From the NCBI GenBank assembly GCA_039613835.1, contig CP154827.1, forward strand, positions 1,776,001-1,840,000: a stretch of 64,000 nucleotides of DNA, written 5' to 3'. The DNA comes from Acetobacteraceae bacterium (GTDB lineage: Bacteria; Pseudomonadota; Alphaproteobacteria; Acetobacterales; Acetobacteraceae). The notes under the pieces are model-generated. The model saw only the letters and a program-made list of their open reading frames with translations. It was not told the DNA's origin and made no database searches. Positions 47,675-57,373 of this stretch are shown here, in pieces; the stretch's first letter is position 1; each line of letters starts with the position of its first letter. Both the position numbers and the translations under genes were made by a program.

Positions 47675-48595
47675 ATGGACGTCACGAGGGATGGTCAATC
47701 ACGCGCCATTCTTCAGCCTTTCCGGGCGGAAATTGCTGAAGGCGCGCATATCGGGGCGATCGGTCCAAATGGTGCGGGCAAAACGACGTTTCTGCGCGCT
47801 CTCTCTGGGCTGGATCGCAGCCCGCATATCTCGGTCGCGATTGACGGTCAGAATCTATCGGACATGCCCCGCCAGCAAATCGCACGGCTGATTGCCTTCC
47901 TGCCTCAGAGTGATGAGGCCGATGGGACATTTCGGGTCAGGGATTACATTTCCCTCGCGCGACTGGCCGTGCCGGGTTGGCATGAGGGCTTGATGCAGGC
48001 AGCCGCCGCTACGTGCGGCATCACCGACCTGCTGGATCGTCAGCTGGGCGCTTTATCGGGCGGAGAACATCAGAAAATTATGCTGGCGCGATGCCTCGCG
48101 CAACAACCCCGCATCCTTTTGCTGGATGAGCCGACGAACCATCTGGATGTAGCGTCTCGGATAAAAATCCTCCATCTGCTCCGGGACCTGCCCATCACCG
48201 TCATCTGCGTCCTGCATGATCTCGCTCTCGTGTCGGAATTCGCGTCTCAATTATTGCTTTTTGACAAAGGTGCTCTCATTGAAAAACCGCGTCATGACGC
48301 GGTTTTTCAATCTGATGATTTCAGGACGGCGTTAGGCTTGTCCGCCACGGAAATCGATGTGATGGTGGGAGGTGGGGATATGTCTTCGCGCCGCACCCAT
48401 GAGAGGCTGGCGAGCCGCCTTCCTTACTCTGTTCCTCTTCCTGACGATGCGGGAGGCGGACGCGGCGCCGTCCCAATATCCCCTCACCATCTCCAATTGC
48501 GGCGAGGATATTCTCATTCCGCGGAAGCCACATTGTGCAATCTTCCACGACGTGAATATCGCGGAGATGGGTTTCGCCCTGCATCTCCAGAATGA
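47675..48595 (+). CDS. ABC transporter ATPase, FecE/BtuD type, with lost native stop
   Basis: ATPase of a siderophore/haem/cobalamin importer. Walker A GPNGAGKTTFLRALSG, Q-loop FLPQSDEAD, signature ALSGGEHQKIMLARC, Walker B ILLLDEPTNHLD and H-loop VICVLHDLALV. A TTG at 47660 or ATG at 47675 could start it. The domain ends near residue 240; after SATEIDVMVGGG the ORF continues about 65 codons out of frame through the binding-protein gene, a sign of a lost stop or a frameshift near 48360. The ATPase core itself is intact. Confidence 0.8.
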   Translation: MDVTRDGQSRAILQPFRAEIAEGAHIGAIGPNGAGKTTFLRALSGLDRSPHISVAIDGQNLSDMPRQQIARLIAFLPQSDEADGTFRVRDYISLARLAVPGWHEGLMQAAAATCGITDLLDRQLGALSGGEHQKIMLARCLAQQPRILLLDEPTNHLDVASRIKILHLLRDLPITVICVLHDLALVSEFASQLLLFDKGALIEKPRHDAVFQSDDFRTALGLSATEIDVMVGGGDMSSRRTHERLASRLPYSVPLPDDAGGGRGAVPISPHHLQLRRGYSHSAEATLCNLPRREYRGDGFRPASPE

Positions 48596-49370
48596 GATGT
48601 GCGGGGTGACCCGTATTTCCGGCTGGAATAAAGAGACACCTTCTTTCCACAAACTCCGTGGAAACGTGCCTGAACGCGCACCGCGTTATCCAAGCCTGGA
48701 AACGATCATTGCATCCCATGCTGATCTCTTCATAGCGGGGTGGAATTACGGCATGAATGTAGGCGGTGATGTGACGCCGGAGAGATTGGCGCGCCACCAC
48801 ATCCCCGCCATCGTCCTGTCGGAAAGCTGTCTGCGCCAATGGCATCATCCGCATCTTCCCGTCACATTAGACGCTTTGCTTTACAGCGACCTGCTGCGCT
48901 TGGGCCGCATCTTTGACAGGCAGGATGCAGCGCAGTCTCTGGTCGCTTCCATGAAGGCCCGTGTTGCGGTGGTTCGGGCACGCATTAACGGGCAACGTGC
49001 CGTGCCTGTCTTCATCTATGACTCGGGCACGGACACACTTTTGACGGCGGGGCGCTATGCACTGGCCTCGCAATTAATTGCCCTTGCGGGCGGGCGCAAC
49101 ATTGCCGACGACCTCCCGACAAATTGGGGGTGCACAAGCTGGGAACGGGTGGCGATGCGACAGCCGGAAGCATTGATTTTTGTCGATTACGGACAAGGCG
49201 TCTCCCAGAAGGTGCGTTGGGTGCACCAGCAGCGGCTTTTACAACAGAGCCTCGCCGTGAGACATCATCATTATATTGCCCTGCCATATGACGCCCTCAC
49301 GCCCAGGCTGGCTAATATTGATGCGATCGAAGCACTCGCGCGGTTTCTGCATCCGGACCAAAAAATGTGA
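48399..49370 (+). CDS. Periplasmic binding protein of an iron-chelate ABC importer (FecB/BtuF type)
   Basis: From the ATG at 48399 (MRGWRAAFLTLFLFLTMREA) the signal peptide is followed by the TroA-like lobe: ILIPRKPHCAIFHDVNIAEM, SLETIIASHADLFIAGWN, HHIPAIVLSESC and PVFIYDSGTDTLLTAGRYAL. LASQLIALAGGRNIADD and QPEALIFVDYGQG match class III binding proteins. 323 residues. It ends in ATGTGA, and the permease GTG start overlaps this stop by four bases. Substrate not determined. Confidence 0.82.
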   Translation: MRGWRAAFLTLFLFLTMREADAAPSQYPLTISNCGEDILIPRKPHCAIFHDVNIAEMGFALHLQNEMCGVTRISGWNKETPSFHKLRGNVPERAPRYPSLETIIASHADLFIAGWNYGMNVGGDVTPERLARHHIPAIVLSESCLRQWHHPHLPVTLDALLYSDLLRLGRIFDRQDAAQSLVASMKARVAVVRARINGQRAVPVFIYDSGTDTLLTAGRYALASQLIALAGGRNIADDLPTNWGCTSWERVAMRQPEALIFVDYGQGVSQKVRWVHQQRLLQQSLAVRHHHYIALPYDALTPRLANIDAIEALARFLHPDQKM

Positions 49371-50369
49371 AGTGCCTTTTTCTCTTCACCCTCATCGGGA
49401 CAGATGCCTGTGCTCTGGCACTTGCCAGTATCAGCCTCGGCCCGGTGCATTTCAGCCCGCACGCGCTTTACGAGGCGTTACTTGCAGGGCCTTTCTCACA
49501 GGATGTGACGGCGCAGATCATCTGGACGTTGCGCTTTCCGCGTCTAGTTTTGGCGATCGCGGCGGGGATCGTCATGGCGCGGGCGGGGATGGTTTTACAG
49601 ATCGTCACACGGAACGGGCTTGCTGACCCTTATCTATTCGGGCTGTCCTCCGGGGCATCGGCGGGCGCCATCGCCATGATCGTGTTTTTCGGTGATCAAT
49701 TCGGCGTCATGACTGCTTTTATCGGGGCGATTATCGGTGGCGGTCTGGCAACATTTTTCCTCATGACCCTGCTTTTTTCGCAACTGAGTCATCGCCATTT
49801 CGCCGCACCAGGTCGCCTCATATTGGGTGGTGTGGCAATTTCCTTTCTCTTCACAACATGCGCGGACCTTTTGGTTTATGCGGGGGACCGTAATACGGCG
49901 CAATCGATCTTATTCTGGACAATGGGGAGTTTTTCCGCGGCGGATTGGCGGACACTCCCCTTTGCCCTGAGCGCCATCGTAATCCTGTCTCTCTTCCTGA
50001 AAATCAAAGCCCTGCCCCTTGAGGTGCTGAAAGCGGGGGATGACGTGGCGCGCAGTCTCCGGGGTATGCGCGTCACGTTTGCGCGTGCAGACGATCCTCC
50101 TTTGCGTCCTGTCATGCGGCGCGGTGGTGGCCATAACCGGGCCGATCCCGTTTATCGGCTTGATCGTCCCGCATCTCGTGCGTGGGATGGGGCGCATGAC
50201 GATCGCTGAAATGACGCCCCTTGTCGGCGTGTTGGGGGCGGGCCTGGCGGTAGGGTCAGACGTGACGGGCCGTATCGTTCTTCCTGATCAGGAAATCCCG
50301 GTCGGGGTGGTCATCTCCGCAATTGGAAGTGTCTTTCTGGGATGGATGGTTGCGCGTGGGCGCATCTGA
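49367..50369 (+). pseudogene. FecCD-type permease, one frameshift
   Basis: Membrane permease of the same importer. GTG at 49367 overlaps the binding-protein stop. The N-terminal frame has LRFPRLVLAIAAGIVMARAG, LQIVTRNGLADPYLFGLSSG and FWTMGSFSAADWRTLPF. At about 50080 the frame shifts after ARSLRGMRVTFAR, and the remainder is QTILLCVLSCGAVVAITGPI, FIGLIVPHLVRG and VGVVISAIGSVFLGWM. The shift is a one-base event outside a long run. Correcting it would give about 333 residues, normal for FecCD proteins. With the receptor broken the system is probably dead. Confidence 0.85.
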
Positions 50370-51035
50370 GGCGGTCAAGGTGTCATGTCTCATCATGATA
50401 TGATTCATGAGATTCTTATTTGGACAAAAAGCAAGGAATGACATATCGACTCGCGTTTTGATCGCGATCATGCGAGTCGCGAGGGAAAATTCCCGAGTTT
50501 GGTGGCGCAAAACGTTATTTATCGACGTCAGGTAAAATCCATCCTTTGACCGCAGATGTCGGCTGTATAGGTCAGGTATAGATAAATATGACGTCTATCT
50601 TGAAAGTCGACGCGACAGCATGACTGGAATAAATTTCCACTTGATTTATATAAATGTGGATTCGATTTCATCATGAATATTGGGAGACGTAAAAGAAATG
50701 GAGGAGATGGTCCTCGATCGTGGAGAGTGGATCATCTAGATACAGATCCCGGGACCGACGCATCTTCTTCGCCAAAATGCTGTTGTAATCGCGAACAATG
50801 AAATTATAAAAACTTTTTATACTCCGTTATCCGGCCAAGAAAATTTGCCTATCCACGGATAGAGACCAGTAAGATAGGGAATACTTCACAAATTTCTTCA
50901 ATAAATACTGTCAAATAAAACAAGTGATTCTGCCGAGAACAGAGTCATATCGGCAGTTTTGTCACTAAGAATTGCAAAAATCTTAATAAGTTGTAAATTC
51001 CGCGCATGAATTCAGAATTTGTTAAGGAAAATCTT
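50370..51035. other. AT-rich intergenic region with dyad
   Basis: About 665 bases between the uptake operon and the first SDR, markedly AT-rich from 50640 to 51000. No supportable gene. It contains the dyad at 50447-50479 and presumably the promoter of the polyol genes. GTTAAGGAAA at 51021-51030 is the ribosome site of the SDR. Confidence 0.5.
50447..50479. repeat. Nested dyad symmetry element
   Basis: CGACTCGC (50447-50454) and GCGAGTCG (50472-50479) are perfect 8-bp inverted arms. They flank an independent 12-bp palindrome, TGATCGCGATCA (50459-50470). No T-run follows. It could be an operator for a dimeric regulator or a transcript-stabilising hairpin for the ABC operon. Confidence 0.5.
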
Positions 51036-51805
51036 ATGCGGTCACTTCCAGAGCGATTCTCGGTTGTCGGGAAGAAAGCATTGGTCACGGCGGATCGAGA
51101 GGGTTGGGCCAGGCGATCAGCGACGTGTTGAGCGCGGCGGGTGCCGACATCGTGGCTGTCGGCCGGGATGTGGCCGCCCTCGAAGAAACGCGCAAAATCG
51201 TTGAGAATAATGGCCGCAAATGCATGACAATTGCCGCTGACCTGCGCGCCGTGGACGCGGGCGAGAAGGTCGTGGCGCAGGTCACCGCTGAATGGGGCGC
51301 GGTCGATATTCTCGTCAATAATGCGGGTATCTGCATCTCCGGCTCTCTTCTCGATTTCTCGGTTGATGACTGGGATGCGAGCTTCAATGTCAATCTGCGC
51401 GCTGCATTTTTGTTTGCACGGGTCGTTGCGCCGGGGATGATCGCGCAGAAGAGCGGTAAGATCATCAATCTCAGCTCCCAGATCAGCAATTTCGCCATGC
51501 CGGATCACAGTGCTTATGGTGTCTCCAAAGCGGCGCTTAATGCATTGACCAAATCAATGACGGCGGAGTGGGGTGCGCATAACATTCAGGCGAATGCCGT
51601 GTGCCCGACAGCCGTCTGGACATCGATGGGTGCGGAAGTCTGGAGTGATGAAGCCGCACTGAAGAAATTCCTCGGCAACATGCCAGCCGGACGCGTTGCA
51701 CAACCCCTTGAAGTGGCTGATGTGGTGCTCTTCCTGGCGTCGGCAGCGTCCGATATGGTTAATGGACAGGATGTTTTCGTCGATGGCGGTCACACTGCGC
51801 TGTAA
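51036..51805 (+). pseudogene. Short-chain dehydrogenase, frameshift in the nucleotide-binding loop
   Basis: SDR enzyme, probably a polyol or sugar-acid oxidoreductase by context. ATG at 51036 (MRSLPERFSVVGKKALVT). The glycine-rich loop should follow; a missing G near 51088 puts the TGGSRGLGQAI segment in another frame and creates a stop. In the new frame everything is present: AISDVLSAAGADIVAVGRD, VDILVNNAGICISG, the catalytic INLSSQ…HSAYGVSKAALN (Ser, Tyr, Lys) and VFVDGGHTAL. The ORF from 51104 lacks the NAD(P)-binding strand. Non-functional unless the lesion is a read error; the site is a short G run (GG/GGG). Confidence 0.85.
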
Positions 51806-52131
51806 GTTCGACGCTTCAACATCATTCTATTCGTCATCATGGTGCTTTTCCCGTGATGCGACGCAGCTTTCCCGCCGACAAGACGGGAAACTGCCCCAGT
51901 TAAGTCTGGACTGAACAAATCAAAACAGAATGTTTTCAGGACGGCCAGCGCCGATTGCGCGGCTGGCCGTGAAAAGCTGCGACCGATTTCAAGGGTCGCC
52001 CCTGCGCACCGAAGTGCATCACATAAATTTTGTGATCCTTCGGCTTCAAAATGTTTTAATTATGGCTTAATCAATATGAAGAGACTCGTTTAACAAGTCG
52101 TCAAAGGGTTCTTTTACCCAGGAGAATAAAT
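51806..52131. other. Intergenic region between the two SDR genes
   Basis: About 325 bases, no gene. It contains the hairpin at 51941-51970 and a well-formed ribosome site GGAGAA at 52121 for the second SDR. Confidence 0.5.
51941..51970. terminator. Strong hairpin with 9-bp arms
   Basis: ACGGCCAGC (51941-51949) and GCTGGCCGT (51962-51970) are perfect inverted copies with a 12-base loop. No T-run follows on the plus strand, so if it terminates the first SDR transcript it does so imperfectly. Confidence 0.45.
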
Positions 52132-52860
52132 ATGTCACAGTCACTCAAGGATAAAATTGCCGCCGTGACAGGCGGTGCTTCCGGAATTGGACTGGAATGC
52201 GTCCGTCACTTGCTGGATAACGGCGCTGAAGTTTACATCATCGATTTTGACGCCAAGGCTGCGGAAGCACACGCGGCGGAATTGGGTGACAAGGCCCACG
52301 CTTTGATCATCGATCTTACGAAATATGAGGACATTGAAAAAGCTGTCCATACGATCGTGAAAAATCATGGTCGTATTGATATTTTTCACGCCAATGCCGG
52401 CTCTTATGTTGCGGATATGCCGTGGGAAGGTGACACGAAACGTTGGGATCGCATGCTTGATCTCAATATCAACGCCGTCTTCCGCTGCGTGCGCGCTGTC
52501 GCACCGCAGATGATGGAACAAAAGAGCGGTGACATCGTAATCACAAGCTCCATCTCCGGCATGGTGCCGATGGTGTCGGAGCCCGTCTATACCGCGTCCA
52601 AACATGCGGTTCAGGCTTTTGCGCATACGGCGCGCCGGAAACTGGCCGCGTATGATGTGCGTGTTTCCGCCATTCAACCCGGTCCGGTTGCGACGCCTCT
52701 TCTCAATGACTGGGATCAGGAGCGCGTCAAAGCTAATCTTGAATCCGGCGGTATCATGCAACCGGTTGAGGTCGCGGAGGCGCTTATTTTCATGCTGACG
52801 CGCCGGAAGGGCGTCATTGTGCGGGATCTCGTGGTTCTGCCGCAGAATTTCGACGTCTGA
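52132..52860 (+). CDS. Short-chain dehydrogenase, ribitol 2-dehydrogenase-like
   Basis: Intact classical SDR of 242 residues. NAD-binding loop AVTGGASGIGLECV, cofactor-acidic residue at YIIDFDAKA (Asp, favouring NAD), HANAG in place of NNAG, catalytic SSISG and YTASKHAVQAF. The HANAGSYVADMPWEGD stretch and the ending VVLPQNFDV are features I associate with ribitol/xylitol-type dehydrogenases; the exact polyol is not certain. The xylulokinase gene follows, giving a polyol > pentulose > phosphate route. Confidence 0.8.
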   Translation: MSQSLKDKIAAVTGGASGIGLECVRHLLDNGAEVYIIDFDAKAAEAHAAELGDKAHALIIDLTKYEDIEKAVHTIVKNHGRIDIFHANAGSYVADMPWEGDTKRWDRMLDLNINAVFRCVRAVAPQMMEQKSGDIVITSSISGMVPMVSEPVYTASKHAVQAFAHTARRKLAAYDVRVSAIQPGPVATPLLNDWDQERVKANLESGGIMQPVEVAEALIFMLTRRKGVIVRDLVVLPQNFDV

Positions 52861-52891
52861 AAATCTTTTCGCTGTTTGAGCGAGGTGCAAG

Positions 52892-52917
52892 GGGCGCGTT
52901 CTGGACGCGCCCTTTTT
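52892..52917 (+). terminator. Rho-independent terminator
   Basis: Perfect 8-bp stem GGGCGCGT/ACGCGCCC with a five-base loop, directly followed by TTTTT, 31 bases after the SDR stop. Separates the SDR from the xylulokinase pseudogene. Confidence 0.85.
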
Positions 52918-52953
52918 GCTGTGCAAACATCACGGCTACGTAAGGGAGGGGCC

Positions 52954-54432
52954 ATGTATATCGGGATTGATGCGGGTACATCCGGCATAAAACTGCTCCT
53001 CCTCGATAGTGACCAGAGAGTCGTCGCGTCCCGCACTGAAAAACTTGAGGCACAGTCGCCCCATCGCGGTTGGTCGGAGCAGGATCCTGAAGCCTGATGG
53101 CAAGCGCTGTGCCGCATTTTGGATGATCTAAAGTGTGAACGACCGAAAGATCTGAAGAAAGTGCGCGGGCTCGGGCTGTCCGGCCAATAGCACGGCGCAG
53201 TCCTGCTGGATGCTGCAAACAAGGTGCTCCGGCCTTGCATTTTGTGGAATGACACGCGCGCGCAGGCTGAGTGTGAGATTTTTGAAAAGCGCTTTCTCGG
53301 AGCGCGGCTTGTAATCGGAAGCCGCGCGGCTTCCGGTTTCACCGCGTCGAAGCTGATTTGGGTGCGGAACCATGAGCCTGATATTTTTCGGCAGGTCCGT
53401 AAGGTTCTGCTCCCGAAAGCCTGGTTGCGCTTCAAACTTTTTGGGGAAATGATTGAGGATGTTTCAGATGCATCCGGCACGCTTTGGCTGGATGTGCGGC
53501 ATCGCAGCTGGTCTCCCGAGGCTTTGGCGGCGTGCGGGCTCAGTCCGGATGCCATGCCGCGACTTGTTGAGGGAAGCGCTCCGACCTGCTGCTTGAGGAA
53601 GTCTCTCGCCACGCACTGGGGCATGGGCGACGCCGTCATGCTCGCGGGCGGCGCGGGCGATAATGCGGCGGTCGCAATCGGGCTTGGTGAGATTGAGGAC
53701 GGGGACAGCTTCATCTCGCTCGGCACATCCCGCGTGATATGGCGCACCACGCGGGATTTTCGGCCCGAGACCAGCAGGGGGCTGCACGCTTTTTGCCATG
53801 CGATTCCGGACCGATGGCACCAGATGGGCGTGACTTTATCCGCTGCGTCCTCTCTCCGATGGTGGGCAGAAATCACCGGCATGTCGGAGGCGCAATTACT
53901 TGATGAGGTACCGCGTCAGATCACGCGTCCCGCGCGACCGCTCTTTCTCCCTTATCTGTCGGGAGAGAGGACGCCGCATAGTGATGACCTCATTCGGGGC
54001 GGCTTTCTCGGGGTTGATTGCGCCGTCAAACGCGCAGAGATGACGCGGTCCGTGCTTGAGGGAGTCGCGTTCTTATTACGGGACACTGCGCGCGGACTCG
54101 GCATTGAAAAAGGTGAGGTGACCCACGCCATGGTGGTGGGTGGGGGGTCTCAAAGTCCCATATGGGTCTCTATCATCGCGTCCGTCGTGAATATGACGTT
54201 ATCATGCCTGAAAGACGGTGATTATGGCGGTGCCTTCGGGGCCGCGCGCCTGGCGCGGATTGCTGCGGGAGATGGCGGGATTACCGACATCTGCACGAAG
54301 CCGGACGTCGCGCATCAATATGTCCCGAACCCCGAATTGCGGCAGCTCTATGATGAGAAATTTGCGCTTTACCAGCAATCCTACCCTTTGCTCCGCAAAT
54401 GGGCGGAGACGGAGCATCATCTCACGAAGTGA
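52954..54432 (+). pseudogene. xylB: Xylulokinase (FGGY family) with two in-frame stop codons
   Basis: Sugar kinase phosphorylating D-xylulose. ATG at 52954: MYIGIDAGTSGIKLLLLD is the phosphate-binding start of FGGY kinases. TGA at 53095 replaces the Trp of EQDPEAWWxA, and TAG at 53188 replaces the Met of LSGQMHG. No frame change occurs: the remaining 402 residues from 53224 are in the same frame, including LRPCILWNDTRAQAE, LGTSRVIWRTT, YLSGERTPHSDDLIRGGFLG and the C-terminal GGGSQSPIWVSIIASVV. Both stops are point-type changes, so this is a genuine pseudogene. Internal translation from 53224 would lack the phosphate loop. Confidence 0.93.
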
Positions 54433-54932
54433 GGCGGAGGCGTTTCGTAAGTGGATGGTCCCGACCTACGTTTTCTGCCGCGTGTCGGCCTGTTTTTCCA
54501 CCCATCCTCCGTTTGCTGCCAGTAGGAAAGGGGGAGATCCTGCGCGGCCCAGCCCCACCATTTTTCCCTCGCCCAACTCACGGCGATTTCATCGGCGCCG
54601 TCGAAAACAATGAAAGCTCTCTCAAACGCCGTAGCATCATCTGACTCGACGCCGGCCATCAGGAACAGAAAGCGTGCCCCGTTGGGCACGTCATGATCGA
54701 GAGTCAACCAGATGGGCTGTCGCTCCCCTTGGCCCTGGGCTTTGCTGCCATGCGGCAGCCACGGGGAGTCGTCCAATTTCCAGAGCGCTGCATTGAGGGA
54801 TTGGAGCTGTGCCGCATCCCGACACCGAATGACGGCGCGCTGGCCCGCACTTAAACTGCGTGCCAGAAGCTGCCCCAACGCCTGATCAAGGCGGGATCGG
54901 CTTAAATGGTAAAAGCCGATTTCAGCCGTCAT
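54417..54932 (-). CDS. holC: DNA polymerase III subunit chi
   Basis: Clamp-loader accessory subunit contacting SSB. 171 residues: EIGFYHLSRSRLDQALGQLL at the N-terminus, then RAVIRCRDAAQLQSLNAALW and DSPWLPHG. PIWLTLDHDVPNGARFLFLM, FERAFIVFDG and WREKWWGW-like WAREKWWGW follow; this is the standard HolC pattern. Extra basic C-terminal residues extend past the usual end and overlap the convergent xylB end by 16 bases. Start overlaps pepA stop by four bases (ATGA), the common pepA-holC arrangement. Confidence 0.92.
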   Translation of the reverse strand: MTAEIGFYHLSRSRLDQALGQLLARSLSAGQRAVIRCRDAAQLQSLNAALWKLDDSPWLPHGSKAQGQGERQPIWLTLDHDVPNGARFLFLMAGVESDDATAFERAFIVFDGADEIAVSWAREKWWGWAAQDLPLSYWQQTEDGWKNRPTRGRKRRSGPSTYETPPPHFVR

Positions 54933-56431
54933 ATGAGATTTTCACCCGACTCATAAAGGTAGATAAGCTGGTCCAACAACCTTACACCAAAACCGGAAGC
55001 ACCTTTCGGGCAGGTCGGTGCGGCGTCATTCCGCGCGGCAACACCGGCAATGTCGATATGTGCCCATGGCGTGTCACCCACGAAACGCGCCAGAAACTGC
55101 GCCGCGGTGATGGAACCACCTGCGCGACTGCCGATATTTTTCATATCCGCGATGGGGGAGTCGATTTCGCGATCATAAGCGGGGCCCATGGGCATTGGCC
55201 ACACCGCATCGCCGGAAGTCTCGCCTGCCGCAATCAGCCGCGTTTTGAGCGTTTCATTATTGCTGAAAATCCCGGCATATTCATGCCCTAGACTTATTAC
55301 GATGGCACCTGTGAGTGTCGCCAGATCAATCATAAGCTGAGGACGGTAAATATTCCGTGTGTAGGCAAGCACATCGGCGAGAACGAGGCGCCCTTCAGCA
55401 TCGGTATTCAAAACTTCGATTGTTTTACCGGCATAACTGGTGACGATATCGCCAGGGCGCTGCGCGTTGCCGGAAAGCATGTTTTCCACCAATCCGACGA
55501 CACCCACGACATTGGCACGTGCATGGCGGCGCGCCAGGGCCTCAATCGTGCCGATCACAGCGGCAGCACCGCCCATATCCGTCTTCATCTCCTCCATTCC
55601 GTTTGCCGGTTTGATGGAAATCCCGCCTGAATCAAAAGTGACGCCCTTACCGATCAAGGCAATAGGCGCATCGCTCTGATTATCGGAATGGGTATATTGC
55701 ATGATGGCGACATGGGCTTCCTTGTCACTACCCTGCGCAACGCCCAAAAGCGCGCCAAATCCGAGCTCCCGAAGGGTTGACGCCGTCAGGATCGTCACTG
55801 AGACGCCAATATCGCGCAGCGTTTCGATGCGTTTAGCGAATTCCGGCGGATGCAGGATATTGCCCGGCTCATTCACCAGGTCGCGTGTTCGGAAAACGCC
55901 AAGCGCGATACTTTGAAGCCGTGCCCATTGTTTTGTTGTCGCGTCAATATCCTCGACAAACAGGTCAAGCTTGCGTAGTGATGAAGCCAGTTCCGCATCA
56001 TGTTTGTAACGTGAAAACCGGTATTGCCCCAGAGTGGCGCCGTAAGCCGCATGAGCGGCAAATGTCTCGGCGCGTCCGACATAAGCCATGCTGACGGACT
56101 CCGCCTTCTTGAACAGAGAGACGGCGAGGGCGGCCGCGTTCTCGACACGGTTGGGGGTAAGGTTCGCCTCTTCGCCATAACCAACAAGAACAATCTGGGC
56201 GATTTCAGGGCAGGGCGCGATGAGCGTGCAGGATTGATCGCGCTCGCCTCTGAATTTTGTGATTTCCGCAACGCGACGCAGGGTACCGTTGGCCCGATGA
56301 TCAAGCATTTCGCAAATCCCGGAAGATAGATCGTCATCCTGAGGGATCAGGATGGCAAAATAACGTCCGGTTTGCGAGTCATGCTCAGCTTCAAAAATTG
56401 TTGCTGCGGCTTTAACTTGAATTTCCAACAT
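54929..56431 (-). CDS. pepA: Leucyl aminopeptidase (cytosol aminopeptidase)
   Basis: Di-zinc M17 exopeptidase, 500 residues. N-terminal domain from MLEIQVKAAATIFEAEHD. Metal and catalytic motifs: IGKGVTFDSGGISIKPANGM (Lys, Asp), MKTDMGGAAAVIGTI (Lys, Asp) and NTDAEGRLVLADVLAY (Asp, Glu, Arg). Late SPIADMKNIGSRAGGSITAA and WAHIDIAGVA. Complete length and frame. Coupled to holC. Confidence 0.96.
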   Translation of the reverse strand: MLEIQVKAAATIFEAEHDSQTGRYFAILIPQDDDLSSGICEMLDHRANGTLRRVAEITKFRGERDQSCTLIAPCPEIAQIVLVGYGEEANLTPNRVENAAALAVSLFKKAESVSMAYVGRAETFAAHAAYGATLGQYRFSRYKHDAELASSLRKLDLFVEDIDATTKQWARLQSIALGVFRTRDLVNEPGNILHPPEFAKRIETLRDIGVSVTILTASTLRELGFGALLGVAQGSDKEAHVAIMQYTHSDNQSDAPIALIGKGVTFDSGGISIKPANGMEEMKTDMGGAAAVIGTIEALARRHARANVVGVVGLVENMLSGNAQRPGDIVTSYAGKTIEVLNTDAEGRLVLADVLAYTRNIYRPQLMIDLATLTGAIVISLGHEYAGIFSNNETLKTRLIAAGETSGDAVWPMPMGPAYDREIDSPIADMKNIGSRAGGSITAAQFLARFVGDTPWAHIDIAGVAARNDAAPTCPKGASGFGVRLLDQLIYLYESGENLI

Positions 56432-56619
56432 TTTGCGCTTTCCAATTTAGATTTATTTCGTATCAATATCGACTGACTCCAGTTTTAAGGCAAGTCAGCA
56501 CAGACTCGACGGGCGCGAGGTGATAAAAATATAAACAACAAAAATAGTGAAATTAATTTCCGGCGCAGGCATACTCCATTTTCTTGAGGCGACAAAAATA
56601 AAGGTTTTAGGGGTTTAAC

Positions 56620-57327
56620 TGAATTCCATTACGCATATGCATTCTCAGGATTGCTGGTCGGATTTCTGGTTGAGATGACGGGCGTGGGCGGGGGTCACTC
56701 ATGATGCCGATCCTCATCCTGTTTTTCCGTATTCATCCTCAGGCGGCTGTCGGCACTGACCTCCTTTTTGCGACGATGACAAAATCTGTCGGCACCCTTG
56801 TGCATGGGAGTCAAAGGATCGTCGACTGGTCCATTGTGAGGCTACTTGCGATGGGCAGTATCCCGGCGACACTCATCACCTTGGGCATTCTGCATGGTGT
56901 CGGCGCCCCGTCGGATGGCGTCGCGCATTTCATGACCCACGCGATTGGGGTGGCCCTGCTGATCACGGCACCAAGCGTGCTTTTTCGCCGTGAAATACAG
57001 CGTTGGGCTCAAAATCGTGGGAATCAGTTGGAAGATCGACACGTCACTTTACTGATAGTCATGCTTGGGGTGGCGCTCGGCGCTCTTGTCACGATATCTT
57101 CCGTCGGCGCCGACATCGCTCATGCCGTGCCTTTGACTCTCGTGGCGGGTTTGGGGCATTGGTCGTTCGGCGCGGTTGACCTGTCACTACTCGCCTTCCT
57201 GCTTGCCGAGTCAATCCCGGGGGTCATGTTGGGAAGCCTGTCGATCGATGTGATGCCCGCGAGATTTCAGCAGGCTATTCTGGGCGTCGTGCTTTTCGCC
57301 ATCGGTTTCAAGCTCGTGACGACATAG
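56620..57327 (+). pseudogene. TauE/SafE-family permease, frameshift in the N-terminal motif
   Basis: Membrane permease for organosulfonates or sulfite-type anions. The N-terminal helix reads FSGLLVGFLVEMTGVGGG, then the frame breaks before the expected SLMMPIL. It continues in another frame as MMPILILFFRIHPQAAVGTD, LFATMTKSVGTLVHG and the remaining helices to 57327. No initiation codon is visible for the upstream part in its own frame, so the true N-terminus may also be lost. The ORF from 56701 could be translated as a protein lacking the first helix (208 residues), but I judge the gene damaged. Confidence 0.65.
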
Positions 57328-57373
57328 AGGGTTCGTGCCAGTTCGCTGCCCCCGAGGCGAGCTCTGAAGTGAC

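Noticed and set aside
52954..53190. Possible stop-codon readthrough or selenocysteine at the TGA of xylB
   Set aside because: A second stop, TAG, follows 93 bases later, no hairpin typical of a Sec element was seen, and Trp is expected at the TGA position.
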